A stretch of DNA of 64,000 nt from Candidatus Pelagibacter communis. GTDB lineage: Bacteria; Pseudomonadota; Alphaproteobacteria; Pelagibacterales; Pelagibacteraceae. A model generated the notes under the pieces. The model did no database searches, had not been told where the DNA came from, and saw only the letters and a program-made list of their open reading frames with translations. The stretch spans positions 16,893 through 80,892 of the forward strand of contig CVSD01000016.1 in the NCBI GenBank assembly GCA_001179885.1. Reading direction: 5' to 3'. This document shows positions 34,227 to 43,196 of the stretch, one piece after another (position 1 is the stretch's first letter; every line of letters starts with the position of its first letter). The position numbers and the translations under genes were made by a program.

Positions 34227-35402
34227 ATGAGCAATAAATTAAAAGAAGTGGTTATTGTAAACGCTGTAAGAACCCCAATAGGTACTTATAAGGGGTCATT
34301 AAAAAACATAAAATCTGACCAACTTGGATCTATAGTAATAAAAGAAGTTCTTAAAAAATCTAAATTTACAGCAGACGAAATTGATGAAGTAATTATGGGT
34401 CAAGTTTTAACTGCGGGAGCTGGACAGAATCCAGCAAGGCAGGCCGCAGTTAATGCTGGAATTCCAATTTCCAAACCTGCACACATAGTTAATCAAGTTT
34501 GTGGATCTGGACTTAGAGCTATTATATCAGGTTATCAATCAATAAAATTAGGAGAGTCAAATAATGTAATCTCAGGAGGTCAAGAAAGTATGTCTTCAGC
34601 TCCACATTCAATTTTTTATAGAGATGAAAAAAAATTATCAGAAGACAAATTATTAGATACAATGGTTAATGATGGATTAACTGATGCATTCAATAATTAT
34701 CATATGGGTGTAACAGCAGAAAATGTTGCGAAAAAGTTTAATATAACAAGACAGGAACAAGATGAATTTGCTTTAAATTCTCAAAAAAAAACAGAATTAG
34801 CTATTGCTAATAACAAATTTAATGAAGAGTTAGTAAAAATAAATCATGAGGGAAACATTTTAGATAAAGATGAACATCCGAGGATAGGATTAAAAATGTC
34901 GGATTTAGAAAAACTAAAAACTGTTTTTCAAGATAATGGAACTATTACCCCAGGAAATTCTTCAGGTATTAACGATGGGGCTGCAGCTTTATTATTAACT
35001 TCATTAGAGGATGCAGAAAAAAGATCGATAAAACCATTAGTAAAAATTGTATCATGGTCTTCAACAGGAGTAGATCCATCTGTAATGGGTTTAGGACCTA
35101 TTGAGGCTGTCCGTGAAGCAAGTAAAAAAGCAAAATGGAATTTAGATGAAATTGATTTATTTGAAATTAATGAAGCTTTTGCATCTCAAAGTATTGCAGT
35201 AATTCGAGAATTAGGAATTGATAAAAATAAAGTAAACGTTAATGGTGGAGCCATAGCTCTTGGTCATCCTATTGGTGCCTCTGGAGCAAGAATACTTGTA
35301 ACTTTGATACATGAAATGAAAAGACAGAAAAAAAATAAAGGTTGTGCAACACTCTGCATAGGTGGAGGTATGGGGATAGCTTTATGCGTGGAGAGAATTT
35401 AG
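34227..35402 (+). CDS. acetyl-CoA acetyltransferase (thiolase)
   Basis: Thiolase condenses or cleaves acetoacetyl-CoA. From the ATG at 34227 (391 residues; MSNKLKEVVIVNAVRTPIG) the catalytic Cys92 lies in QVCGSGLRAI, with GGAIALGHPIGASG (His) and CIGGGMGIA (second Cys) near the end. An ATG eight codons upstream is less likely. The length fits AtoB/PhaA. No polyhydroxybutyrate genes are adjacent, so degradation or branched-chain metabolism is also possible. Confidence 0.93.
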   Translation: MSNKLKEVVIVNAVRTPIGTYKGSLKNIKSDQLGSIVIKEVLKKSKFTADEIDEVIMGQVLTAGAGQNPARQAAVNAGIPISKPAHIVNQVCGSGLRAIISGYQSIKLGESNNVISGGQESMSSAPHSIFYRDEKKLSEDKLLDTMVNDGLTDAFNNYHMGVTAENVAKKFNITRQEQDEFALNSQKKTELAIANNKFNEELVKINHEGNILDKDEHPRIGLKMSDLEKLKTVFQDNGTITPGNSSGINDGAAALLLTSLEDAEKRSIKPLVKIVSWSSTGVDPSVMGLGPIEAVREASKKAKWNLDEIDLFEINEAFASQSIAVIRELGIDKNKVNVNGGAIALGHPIGASGARILVTLIHEMKRQKKNKGCATLCIGGGMGIALCVERI

Positions 35403-35575
35403 GAATTAATTTTTCCGTATTTCTCCTCTAGCAAAATTTTTTGTATCCATATTTTAGCATCTACATAAGTGCTAACTTTGGGCTGAATAAGTGTTTTTAA
35501 TAACTTTTTAATCATATTTGAAGCATGTATGTAAAGAGTGTCAAAAAATTGAGCAGAATGTGGTAAGATTTGCAT
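35399..35575 (-). CDS. possible 58-residue protein, family unknown
   Basis: A minus-strand frame fills most of the 209-base gap between the thiolase and aceE genes. It begins MQILPHSAQFF, is basic and amphipathic in the middle, and ends KIWIQKILLEEKYGKINS. Its stop overlaps the thiolase stop tail to tail by three bases, which is the style of this genome. There is no clear Shine-Dalgarno and no recognisable domain, so it could be chance. Confidence 0.35.
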   Translation of the reverse strand: MQILPHSAQFFDTLYIHASNMIKKLLKTLIQPKVSTYVDAKIWIQKILLEEKYGKINS

Positions 35576-35611
35576 TTAACAACTTTTTTATAGTGTATAA
35601 GACATAAAAAG

Positions 35612-38600
35612 ATGACTGAAAAATTATTAGTTCCTGACATTGGTGATTTTGAAAATGTTGAGGTAATTGAATTATTGGTTAAAGAAGGTCAAGAAATTAA
35701 AAAGAACGATCCTGTTATAACTATAGAAAGCGATAAATCTAGTGTTGAAATACCATCAATTTTTTCAGGTAAAATTGAGTCTATAGTTGTAAAAGTTGGT
35801 GATAAAGTTTCAAAAGATGATTTAATTTTAAATATATCAAGTGTTGATCAAAAGCTTTCTTCTTCACAAGATATTCCAAAAAATACAGAGAATTTAATCC
35901 AAGAAGCTGAAAGCTCTTTAAAAAAAACTGAAGAACAAAAAAAACCATTTCAAAAAATAGAAAAAGAAAAAACTCAAATAATGCAGGTTGTAAATGAGGG
36001 GGACATTGATCCATTAGAGACAAGTGAATGGTTAGAGTCTTTAACAGAGGTTATAGAAAAAGATGGTAATCAGAGAGCTCACTATTTAATCAAAGAATTA
36101 ATTAATAAAGCTTATATGGAAGGTGCCAATATTCCTTATACTCAAAACACACCCTATATAAATACTATCCCAGTTAGTGAGGAAAAAAAGTCGAATGGTG
36201 ATCAGAATATTGAGAGAAGGATCAGATCATTAATAAGATGGAATGCTGCCGCGATGGTAGTAAGAGCAAATAAAAAATTCCCCGAACTTGGAGGTCATAT
36301 AGGAACATTTGCATCTGCAGCTACTCTCTATGACGTTGGTATGAATCATTTCTGGAGAGCTAAAAACAATAAATTTGGAGGTGATTTAGTTTATTTTCAA
36401 GGTCATAGCGCACCAGGGATGTATGCTAGAGCTTTCCTTGAAGGTCGACTTGATGAAAAGCAATTAGATAGTTTCAGACAAGAGGTTAATCCAGGTGGAT
36501 TGTCTTCGTACCCACATCCGTGGCTGATGCCAAACTTTTGGCAATTTCCAACAGTGTCTATGGGGCTAGGCCCAATGTTAGCAATCTATCAAGCAAGGTA
36601 CATGAAATATTTAATCAATAGAGGTTTAATTAAAGATGAAGGTAGAAAAGTTTGGGCATTTTTAGGTGATGGAGAAATGGATGAACCAGAATCTTTAGGT
36701 GCTATTGGTTTAGCAGCAAGAGAAAATTTAGATAATTTAATATTTGTAGTAAATTGTAATCTTCAAAGATTGGATGGTCCAGTTCGAGGTAATGGAAAAA
36801 TTATACAAGAATTAGAGGGAATTTTTAGAGGAGCAGGATGGAATGTGATTAAGGTGATTTGGGGCTCATATTGGGATCCGCTATTAGCAAATGATAAAAC
36901 AGGTCATTTAGTAAAAACAATGAATGAAACTGTTGATGGAGAGTACCAAGCAATGAAAGCTAGAGATGGCGCTTATGTGAGAGAAAAATTTTTTGGCAAA
37001 TATCTAGAAACAAAAGAGTTGGTATCAAGTCTTTCTGATAAAGATATTTGGAGATTAAATAGAGGAGGACATGATCCTCATAAAGTTTTTGCTGCCTATG
37101 ATAAAGCATCAAAAAATATTGGAAGTCCCACAGTGGTAATTGCAAAGACTATAAAAGGTTATGGAATGGGAAAAAGTGGAGAGAGTGTAAACACTACGCA
37201 TCAAACAAAAAAACTAGATATAGATGATTTAATGTATTACAGAGACAGGTTCGATGTACCACTTACAGATCAACAAGTAAAAAACATAGAATATTACAAA
37301 CCAGATCAAAATTCTCCTGAAATTAAGTATCTTAAAGAAAGAAGACTTCAATTAGGTGGTTTCATTCCAGAGAGAACTACCTACGCAAAACCAATTAAGG
37401 CTCCACCAAAAGACATTTTTGATAACATGAAAGAATCAACAGGAAAAAAAGAAATGTCAACTACTATGGCTTTGGTTCGAATGCTTACAAATCTTTTGAG
37501 AGATAAAAATGTTGCTCCAAGATTGGTGCCGATAATTCCGGATGAAGCTAGAACATTTGGTATGGAGGGTTTTTTCCAAAAGATTGGTATTTATGCTCAT
37601 GAAGGACAAAAATACGAACCTGAAGACTCTGCACAATTAAGTTCTTACAGAGAGGAAAAAAGTGGACAAGTTTTAGAGGAAGGAATTAATGAAGCTGGTG
37701 CAATGTCTTCTTGGATTGCGGCAGGAACCTCCTATACAAATCATGATATTGAAATGATACCTATTTATCTTTTTTACTCGATGTTTGGATTTCAAAGAGT
37801 TGGGGACCTTGCATGGGCAGGTGCAGATAGTCAGTCTAGAGGATTTTTAATTGGAGCTACAGCTGGAAGAACAACTTTAGCTGGTGAAGGGCTCCAGCAT
37901 CAAGATGGTCACAGTCATCTTATAGCTTCAACTATTCCTAACTGTGTATCATATGATCCTACATTTCATTATGAATTAGCAGTTATTTTTAGAGATGGAT
38001 TAAAAAGGATGCATGAAAAGAAAGAAAATATTTTCTATTACATTACAACTATGAATGAAAATTATCCTCATCCAGCTATGCCCAAAGATAAATCTTGTGA
38101 AGAAGGAATTATAAAAGGAATGTATAAAATTAAAGAATTTAATAGATATAAAAAAACTAAAATCCAATTTTTGGGATCTGGCACAATTTTAAGAGAAATG
38201 ATTGCAGGCGCTGAAATATTACAAAAAGAATATCAAATAGATAGTGAGATTTGGAGCGTAACAAGTTTTAATGAGTTAAGAAAAGATGGTCTAGAGGTAG
38301 AAAGATATAATCTTTTAAATCCAGACAAGGAACCAAAAAAGTCTTACGTTGAAAAATGTTTAGGTACAACTGAAGGACCTATTTTAGCCGCTTCAGATTA
38401 TATGAGAATGAATTCAGATCAAATTAGGCCCTATGTTAATAAAAGTTTTTATTCATTAGGGACAGATGGTTTTGGACGAAGTGATACCAGAAAAAATTTA
38501 AGAAATTTTTTTGAAGTTGATAAGGAGCATGTTGTTGCTTATGGATTAAGTGTATTAGCTAAAGAACAGCTCATAGCATCTAAGTACGCTAAAGAAGCAA

Positions 38601-38650
38601 TCAAAAAATACAAAATAGATATTAATAAACCAATGCCAACAAAATTATAA
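35612..38650 (+). CDS. aceE: pyruvate dehydrogenase E1 (homodimeric) with N-terminal lipoyl domain
   Basis: E1 decarboxylates pyruvate with thiamine diphosphate and passes the acetyl group to E2. The 1012 residues are about 120 longer than ordinary AceE. Residues 1-76 form a lipoyl domain (lipoyl Lys42 in ESDKSSVEIP), then a charged linker. E1 proper begins near residue 124 (DPLETSEWLESL), with GHIGTFASAATLYDVG and the ThDP site FLGDGEMDEPES. The lipoyl domain is very similar to that of the next gene, aceF, with which it overlaps (TAATG). The fusion is unusual; E1 and E2 may share lipoyl arms. Confidence 0.93.
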   Translation: MTEKLLVPDIGDFENVEVIELLVKEGQEIKKNDPVITIESDKSSVEIPSIFSGKIESIVVKVGDKVSKDDLILNISSVDQKLSSSQDIPKNTENLIQEAESSLKKTEEQKKPFQKIEKEKTQIMQVVNEGDIDPLETSEWLESLTEVIEKDGNQRAHYLIKELINKAYMEGANIPYTQNTPYINTIPVSEEKKSNGDQNIERRIRSLIRWNAAAMVVRANKKFPELGGHIGTFASAATLYDVGMNHFWRAKNNKFGGDLVYFQGHSAPGMYARAFLEGRLDEKQLDSFRQEVNPGGLSSYPHPWLMPNFWQFPTVSMGLGPMLAIYQARYMKYLINRGLIKDEGRKVWAFLGDGEMDEPESLGAIGLAARENLDNLIFVVNCNLQRLDGPVRGNGKIIQELEGIFRGAGWNVIKVIWGSYWDPLLANDKTGHLVKTMNETVDGEYQAMKARDGAYVREKFFGKYLETKELVSSLSDKDIWRLNRGGHDPHKVFAAYDKASKNIGSPTVVIAKTIKGYGMGKSGESVNTTHQTKKLDIDDLMYYRDRFDVPLTDQQVKNIEYYKPDQNSPEIKYLKERRLQLGGFIPERTTYAKPIKAPPKDIFDNMKESTGKKEMSTTMALVRMLTNLLRDKNVAPRLVPIIPDEARTFGMEGFFQKIGIYAHEGQKYEPEDSAQLSSYREEKSGQVLEEGINEAGAMSSWIAAGTSYTNHDIEMIPIYLFYSMFGFQRVGDLAWAGADSQSRGFLIGATAGRTTLAGEGLQHQDGHSHLIASTIPNCVSYDPTFHYELAVIFRDGLKRMHEKKENIFYYITTMNENYPHPAMPKDKSCEEGIIKGMYKIKEFNRYKKTKIQFLGSGTILREMIAGAEILQKEYQIDSEIWSVTSFNELRKDGLEVERYNLLNPDKEPKKSYVEKCLGTTEGPILAASDYMRMNSDQIRPYVNKSFYSLGTDGFGRSDTRKNLRNFFEVDKEHVVAYGLSVLAKEQLIASKYAKEAIKKYKIDINKPMPTKL

Positions 38651-39909
38651 TGTCAGAAATTAAAATAAAAGTACCCAATATTGGAGATTTCAAAGATGTA
38701 GAGGTGATTGAGGTTTTAGTTTCAGAGGGGCAAACTCTAAAAAAAAATGATCCTTTAATAACAATAGAGAGTGACAAATCTAGTGTAGAAATTCCTTCAA
38801 ATTTTGATGGTAAAATTAAAACTTTAAAAACAAAGGTGGGTGATAAAGTTTCAGAAGGTGACTTAATCTTAATTCTAGAAAATATTAATGAACCGCAAAA
38901 GAAAGCTGAAAAAAAATCAGCAATTGAAAAAGGTATTAAAAAAACTCAAGATATAAAACCAGAACCAAAAAAAATATTAACTGATCAAAATAAAGTTTTC
39001 AATATATCATCTGCAAGTCCAAAGATTCGAAAATTTGCAAGAGAACTCGGGGTAGATATTAATCAAGTTACAGGCAGTGAACGCAAAGGTAGAGTTATTG
39101 AGAGAGATGTAAAATTATTTGTAGCTTCAAAATCTAAAGACTTGGTTAATAATGAGAATAAAAGTAATGAAAAGATAAAACAAGAATATTCTCACTCAGA
39201 ATTTGGAGAAGTAGAAATAAAAGATATACCAAGAGTTAAAAAATTATCATCAAAATACTTGATGAATTCTTGGACAAATATTCCTCACGTAACCAATCAT
39301 GATGAAGCAGATATCACAGAGCTAGAGGAATTTAGAACATCGCTAACCGATATATACACTGGGGAGAAAAAAAAAATTACACCTTTAGCTTTTATTGTCA
39401 AAGCCTTGACAGCTTCACTGAAAAAATTTCCCAATTTTAATAGCTCTATCGATGATATTGATGGTGGAAAAATGACTGTCAAAAAATATTATCATATTGG
39501 TATTGCTGTGGATACTCCGCATGGTTTAATGGTTCCTAAACTAAGAAATGCAGAGAACAAAAATATTGATCTTATAAGTTCTGAACTTAAAAAACTTAGT
39601 GATCAATGTAGAAATCTTAAAATTAATAAGAAAGAATTATTTGGTGGATCTATGACAATAACAAGTTTAGGTGGTATTGGAGGATCGTTTTTCACACCTA
39701 TTATAAATTTTCCTGAAGTTGCGATATTAGGAATTGGAAGATCTGAAAAAAAACAAATTTTTTTAGATGGAAAATTTGTTACAAGAACTATGTTACCTTT
39801 ATCATTGTCTTACGATCATAGAATTATTGATGGAGCAGAAGCCGCTCGTTTTAACAACGAATTAAAAGAAAATTTAGGCAAAAACTTTGCTTACAAATTA
39901 GCAGTCTAA
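38650..39909 (+). CDS. aceF: dihydrolipoamide acetyltransferase, pyruvate dehydrogenase E2
   Basis: E2 transfers the acetyl group from lipoamide to CoA. The 419 residues hold one lipoyl domain (about 1-78, Lys43 in ESDKSSVEIP), a peripheral-subunit-binding domain (about 118-155, SASPKIRKFARELGVDINQV) and the catalytic domain with SYDHRIIDGAEAARF. Many proteobacterial AceF proteins that partner homodimeric E1 have two or three lipoyl domains. Here E2 has one and E1 carries another. E3 is not in the window. Confidence 0.95.
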   Translation: MSEIKIKVPNIGDFKDVEVIEVLVSEGQTLKKNDPLITIESDKSSVEIPSNFDGKIKTLKTKVGDKVSEGDLILILENINEPQKKAEKKSAIEKGIKKTQDIKPEPKKILTDQNKVFNISSASPKIRKFARELGVDINQVTGSERKGRVIERDVKLFVASKSKDLVNNENKSNEKIKQEYSHSEFGEVEIKDIPRVKKLSSKYLMNSWTNIPHVTNHDEADITELEEFRTSLTDIYTGEKKKITPLAFIVKALTASLKKFPNFNSSIDDIDGGKMTVKKYYHIGIAVDTPHGLMVPKLRNAENKNIDLISSELKKLSDQCRNLKINKKELFGGSMTITSLGGIGGSFFTPIINFPEVAILGIGRSEKKQIFLDGKFVTRTMLPLSLSYDHRIIDGAEAARFNNELKENLGKNFAYKLAV

Positions 39910-39917
39910 AACAGATT

Positions 39918-40808
39918 ATGTCAAAAACAGTCTCATTATTTAGTGCATTATTATGCACATTTATTTGGGGAACTACTTTTATTGCCCAGGATACAGGTAT
40001 GGACAATATAGGTCCTTTCACTTTCAATGCTGTAAGATTTTTTGTCGGATTTTTAGCAATTTTTCCTCTTGTTTTTTTATTTGAGTTAAAAAAATTTAAG
40101 TCAGAGTTTAAATTAGACTTTAAAACATTTGTTATACTCTCTTTTTTAATTGGATTATCACTTTTTTTAGGTTCAGCATTACAACAAGTTGCGCTTCTGT
40201 ATACAGATGTAGCTAACGCAGCATTTTTTACTATTTTTTATGTCCCTATGGTACCAATAATAATTTTTCTATTTAGAAAAAAATCAATTCATTGGAGTGT
40301 GTGGCCCTCTGTAGCTCTTTGTTTAATTGGTGGTTATCTACTTACGAATTTTCATGATGCAACAGTAAGACTTGGTGATACACTTGTTGTATTAGGAGCT
40401 TTGTTTTGGAGCACACACATTATTTTTACTGGAATTATAGTTACAAAATATGATTTACCTTTAACTTTAGGTGCAATTCAAACTTTGTTGGTTGCATTTT
40501 TTTCTTTTATAATTGGATTGATTTATGAAGAATTTATAATTGAAAATATATTTAACGAGATAGACTCAATTTTATATGCAGGAATTTTATCAGGAGGCTT
40601 TGCTTTTGTTTTACAAATTTACGCCCAAAAAAATATTACTCCAGCACCTGCAGCAATAATTTTCTCTTTAGAAGGTGTTTTTGCAACTATAGCAGCTTGG
40701 TTTTTATTGAATCAAATTTTAGGTATCAATAATCTATTAGGTTGTTTTTTTATATTAAGTGGGGTCTTGCTTTCTCAATTATTGCCTTTAATGAAAAAAA
40801 GTATTTAA
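39918..40808 (+). CDS. EamA/DMT-family transporter
   Basis: The 296 residues form about ten membrane helices in two EamA repeats (first with CTFIWGTTFIAQDTGMDNIGPFTFNAVRF, second from about residue 150 with LGALFWSTHIIFTGIIV). Drug/metabolite transporters of this type export or import amino acids, sugars or metabolites; the substrate cannot be read from sequence. It starts eight bases after aceF and overlaps uppP by four bases tail to tail. Confidence 0.9.
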   Translation: MSKTVSLFSALLCTFIWGTTFIAQDTGMDNIGPFTFNAVRFFVGFLAIFPLVFLFELKKFKSEFKLDFKTFVILSFLIGLSLFLGSALQQVALLYTDVANAAFFTIFYVPMVPIIIFLFRKKSIHWSVWPSVALCLIGGYLLTNFHDATVRLGDTLVVLGALFWSTHIIFTGIIVTKYDLPLTLGAIQTLLVAFFSFIIGLIYEEFIIENIFNEIDSILYAGILSGGFAFVLQIYAQKNITPAPAAIIFSLEGVFATIAAWFLLNQILGINNLLGCFFILSGVLLSQLLPLMKKSI

Positions 40809-41572
40809 AAATATATTATCGACAATAAGACTAAAGCAATTATTGTTCTATAAATTACAAAAATATTTAAAGAAAACTTATTTAGATATTTAAGAAAAAA
40901 TTTGACAGTAATATAAGAAAATAAAAAAGATAAAATTATTGCAATAATAACTAATATATTTATTTCTATTGATTCACTTGATATATCTTTTAATCCAAGA
41001 AAGCTTGCTCCCGCTAAAGCAGGAATTGATAGTAAAAATGAAATTTTCCCCGAATCAACTCTATTAAAATTTAAAAATCTTGCAGCTGTCATAGTTATAC
41101 CCGCTCTACTAACACCAGGTATCAATGCAAGTATTTGAAATAATCCAATAAATATAATTGACTTAATATTCAAATTTGTAGAAATATTTTGATCAATTTT
41201 TCTCTGATCAGCAAAGTATAAAATGAGTCCAAAAAACAATGTTGTCCATGCTATAACTTTAATATTTCTTAAAAGATGTATTAATTCTGTTGAATGTAAT
41301 ATGTATCCAAAAATAATAAGTGGTACTGAACCTATTATAATTAATTTAAATAATTTGTGATTATGTTTAAGGTCAAATAAATCTTTTCTAAAAAAAAATA
41401 TTATTGCCAACAAAGAACCTAAATGCAAACTTATATCTATTAATAAGGAGCTTGCTTTAAGATCATATAGGTTAGAAACTATAATCAAATGAGCTGATGA
41501 ACTTATGGGAAGAAATTCAGATATTCCTTGTATTGCTGATAGAATGATGATTTCTATAAAATCTTGAAGCAT
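40805..41572 (-). CDS. uppP: undecaprenyl-diphosphatase
   Basis: UppP (BacA) dephosphorylates undecaprenyl diphosphate, recycling the lipid carrier for peptidoglycan and other glycans. The 255 residues are mostly membrane helices with both active-site motifs: EFLPISSSAHL near the N-terminus and PGVSRAGITMTAAR in the middle. Length is slightly under the usual 265-270. It is divergent from gltD across a 184-base gap. Confidence 0.94.
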   Translation of the reverse strand: MLQDFIEIIILSAIQGISEFLPISSSAHLIIVSNLYDLKASSLLIDISLHLGSLLAIIFFFRKDLFDLKHNHKLFKLIIIGSVPLIIFGYILHSTELIHLLRNIKVIAWTTLFFGLILYFADQRKIDQNISTNLNIKSIIFIGLFQILALIPGVSRAGITMTAARFLNFNRVDSGKISFLLSIPALAGASFLGLKDISSESIEINILVIIAIILSFLFSYITVKFFLKYLNKFSLNIFVIYRTIIALVLLSIIYF

Positions 41573-41710
41573 TTTAGTGTCGTAGCTTAAAAAATACTTA
41601 TTTTAAACAATTCGATTTAGTCATAAGAGCTATGCATATATTAAATTAGTAAGATTTTATCTTGAATTTTACCTAAAATAGGTCATATTTATTGACCCAA
41701 TTAATTCTTT

Positions 41711-41733
41711 TACATTGTAAAACAATGTATAAT
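41711..41733 (+). promoter_or_regulatory. gltD promoter -10 overlapping a perfect palindrome
   Basis: TACATTGT-AAA-ACAATGTA (41711-41729) is a perfect inverted repeat with 8-base arms. A perfect TATAAT (41728-41733) begins on its last bases. No good -35 is seen at 17 bases, which suggests an activator- or repressor-dependent promoter. Further upstream ACCTA-AAA-TAGGT (41671-41683) is a second small palindrome, and CCTAAAAT recurs at 41737-41744. Nitrogen control of gltBD is likely on general grounds; the factor is unknown. Confidence 0.6.
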
Positions 41734-41756
41734 TTGCCTAAAATTTATAGAAAATT

Positions 41757-43196
41757 ATGACTGATAAAATGTTGAAATTCGTTAAAATAGGTCAGCAAAC
41801 TCCACCTAAGAGAAATGTTGATAATAGAAAAGAAGATTTTAATGAAATTTATGATGAATTTATTACTCAAAAAGCCCAGGAACAATCAAGCAGATGTTCT
41901 CAATGTGGGGTTCCTTTTTGTCAGGTTCATTGTCCTCTTAGTAATAATATACCGGATTGGCTTAAGTTAACAGCTGAAGGAAGATTAAAAGAAGCTTACG
42001 AATTATCACAAAGTACTAACAATATGCCTGAGGTTTGTGGAAGAATATGTCCACAAGACAGATTATGTGAGGGAAATTGTGTAATAGAACAATCAGGTCA
42101 TGGAACAATTACAATCGGTTCAGTAGAAAAATATATTACTGATACCGCTTGGGAGCAGGGATGGGTTAAACCAATATCAATAAAAAATGAAAAGAGTCAA
42201 AGTATAGGAATAATAGGTGCAGGGCCCGCAGGTTTAGCAGCCGCAGAAGAGCTTAGAAAAAATGGTTACAAAATTACAGTATATGATCGGTATGATAGAG
42301 CAGGTGGATTATTAATTTATGGTATTCCAAACTTTAAATTAGAAAAACATGTTGTTGAGAGAAGAGTTAAACTTTTAAAGGAAAGTGGTATTGAGTTTGT
42401 TTTAAATTTTGAGGTAGGTAAAGATGCAACTTTAGAACAGCTTAGAAAAAAACATGATGCAATCTTAATTGCCACTGGGGTTTATAAACCTAGAGAAATT
42501 GAGCTTCCAGGAAATGATTTAGATAATATTTTTCCCGCAATGGAATTTTTAACTGCTTCAAATAAAAAAGGATTAGGAGATAAAGTTGATTTATTCGACA
42601 AAGGAACACTAAACGCAGAAGGTAAAAATGTGGTTGTCATTGGTGGAGGAGATACAGCGATGGATTGTGTTAGAACATCTGTAAGGCAAAAGGCAAAATC
42701 AGTTAAATGTCTTTACAGAAGAGATAAAGAAAATATGCCTGGCTCAGCAAGAGAAGTTTCAAATGCTGAAGAAGAAGGAGTGGAATTTGTTTGGTTATCT
42801 AGTCCAAAAGAATTTAAGGGTAAAAATAAAATTGAACATTTAATTGTTGATCAAATTAAATTAGGAGAACCAGACGAGACAGGGAGAAGAAGACCAGAAA
42901 TTAAGGAGGGTTCTGAATTTGAGATAAAGGCAGATATAGTTATTAAAGCACTTGGATTTGACCCTGAAAACTTGCCCTTATTATTTGATGCACAAGAATT
43001 ACAGGTTACTAAATGGGGAACACTAAAAACAGATTTTGATACTATGGAAACAAATTTGAAGGGTGTATTTGCTGCAGGAGATATAGTTAGAGGAGCTTCT
43101 TTAGTAGTGTGGGCTATCAAAGATGGTAGAGATGCTGCCTTATCAATAAAAAAATACCTTGAAAATATTTATTTAAGAAAATCACGAGTTGCATAA
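41757..43196 (+). CDS. gltD: glutamate synthase small subunit
   Basis: GltD feeds NADPH electrons to the large subunit in the GS-GOGAT route of ammonium assimilation. The 479 residues have N-terminal Fe-S cysteines (SRCSQCGVPFCQVHCPL and CGRICPQDRLCEGNC), an FAD site (GIIGAGPAGLAAAEEL), an NADPH site (VVIGGGDTAMDC) and the C-terminal GVFAAGDIVRGASLVVWAI. It precedes gltB with a one-base overlap (TAATG). Confidence 0.96.
   Translation: MTDKMLKFVKIGQQTPPKRNVDNRKEDFNEIYDEFITQKAQEQSSRCSQCGVPFCQVHCPLSNNIPDWLKLTAEGRLKEAYELSQSTNNMPEVCGRICPQDRLCEGNCVIEQSGHGTITIGSVEKYITDTAWEQGWVKPISIKNEKSQSIGIIGAGPAGLAAAEELRKNGYKITVYDRYDRAGGLLIYGIPNFKLEKHVVERRVKLLKESGIEFVLNFEVGKDATLEQLRKKHDAILIATGVYKPREIELPGNDLDNIFPAMEFLTASNKKGLGDKVDLFDKGTLNAEGKNVVVIGGGDTAMDCVRTSVRQKAKSVKCLYRRDKENMPGSAREVSNAEEEGVEFVWLSSPKEFKGKNKIEHLIVDQIKLGEPDETGRRRPEIKEGSEFEIKADIVIKALGFDPENLPLLFDAQELQVTKWGTLKTDFDTMETNLKGVFAAGDIVRGASLVVWAIKDGRDAALSIKKYLENIYLRKSRVA

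Noticed and set aside
33992..34237. Plus-strand 81-codon frame with APARSRTQNLLVRSQALYPVELQ-like residues
   Set aside because: It reads across tRNA-Arg on the opposite strand and runs into the thiolase start; no family resemblance.
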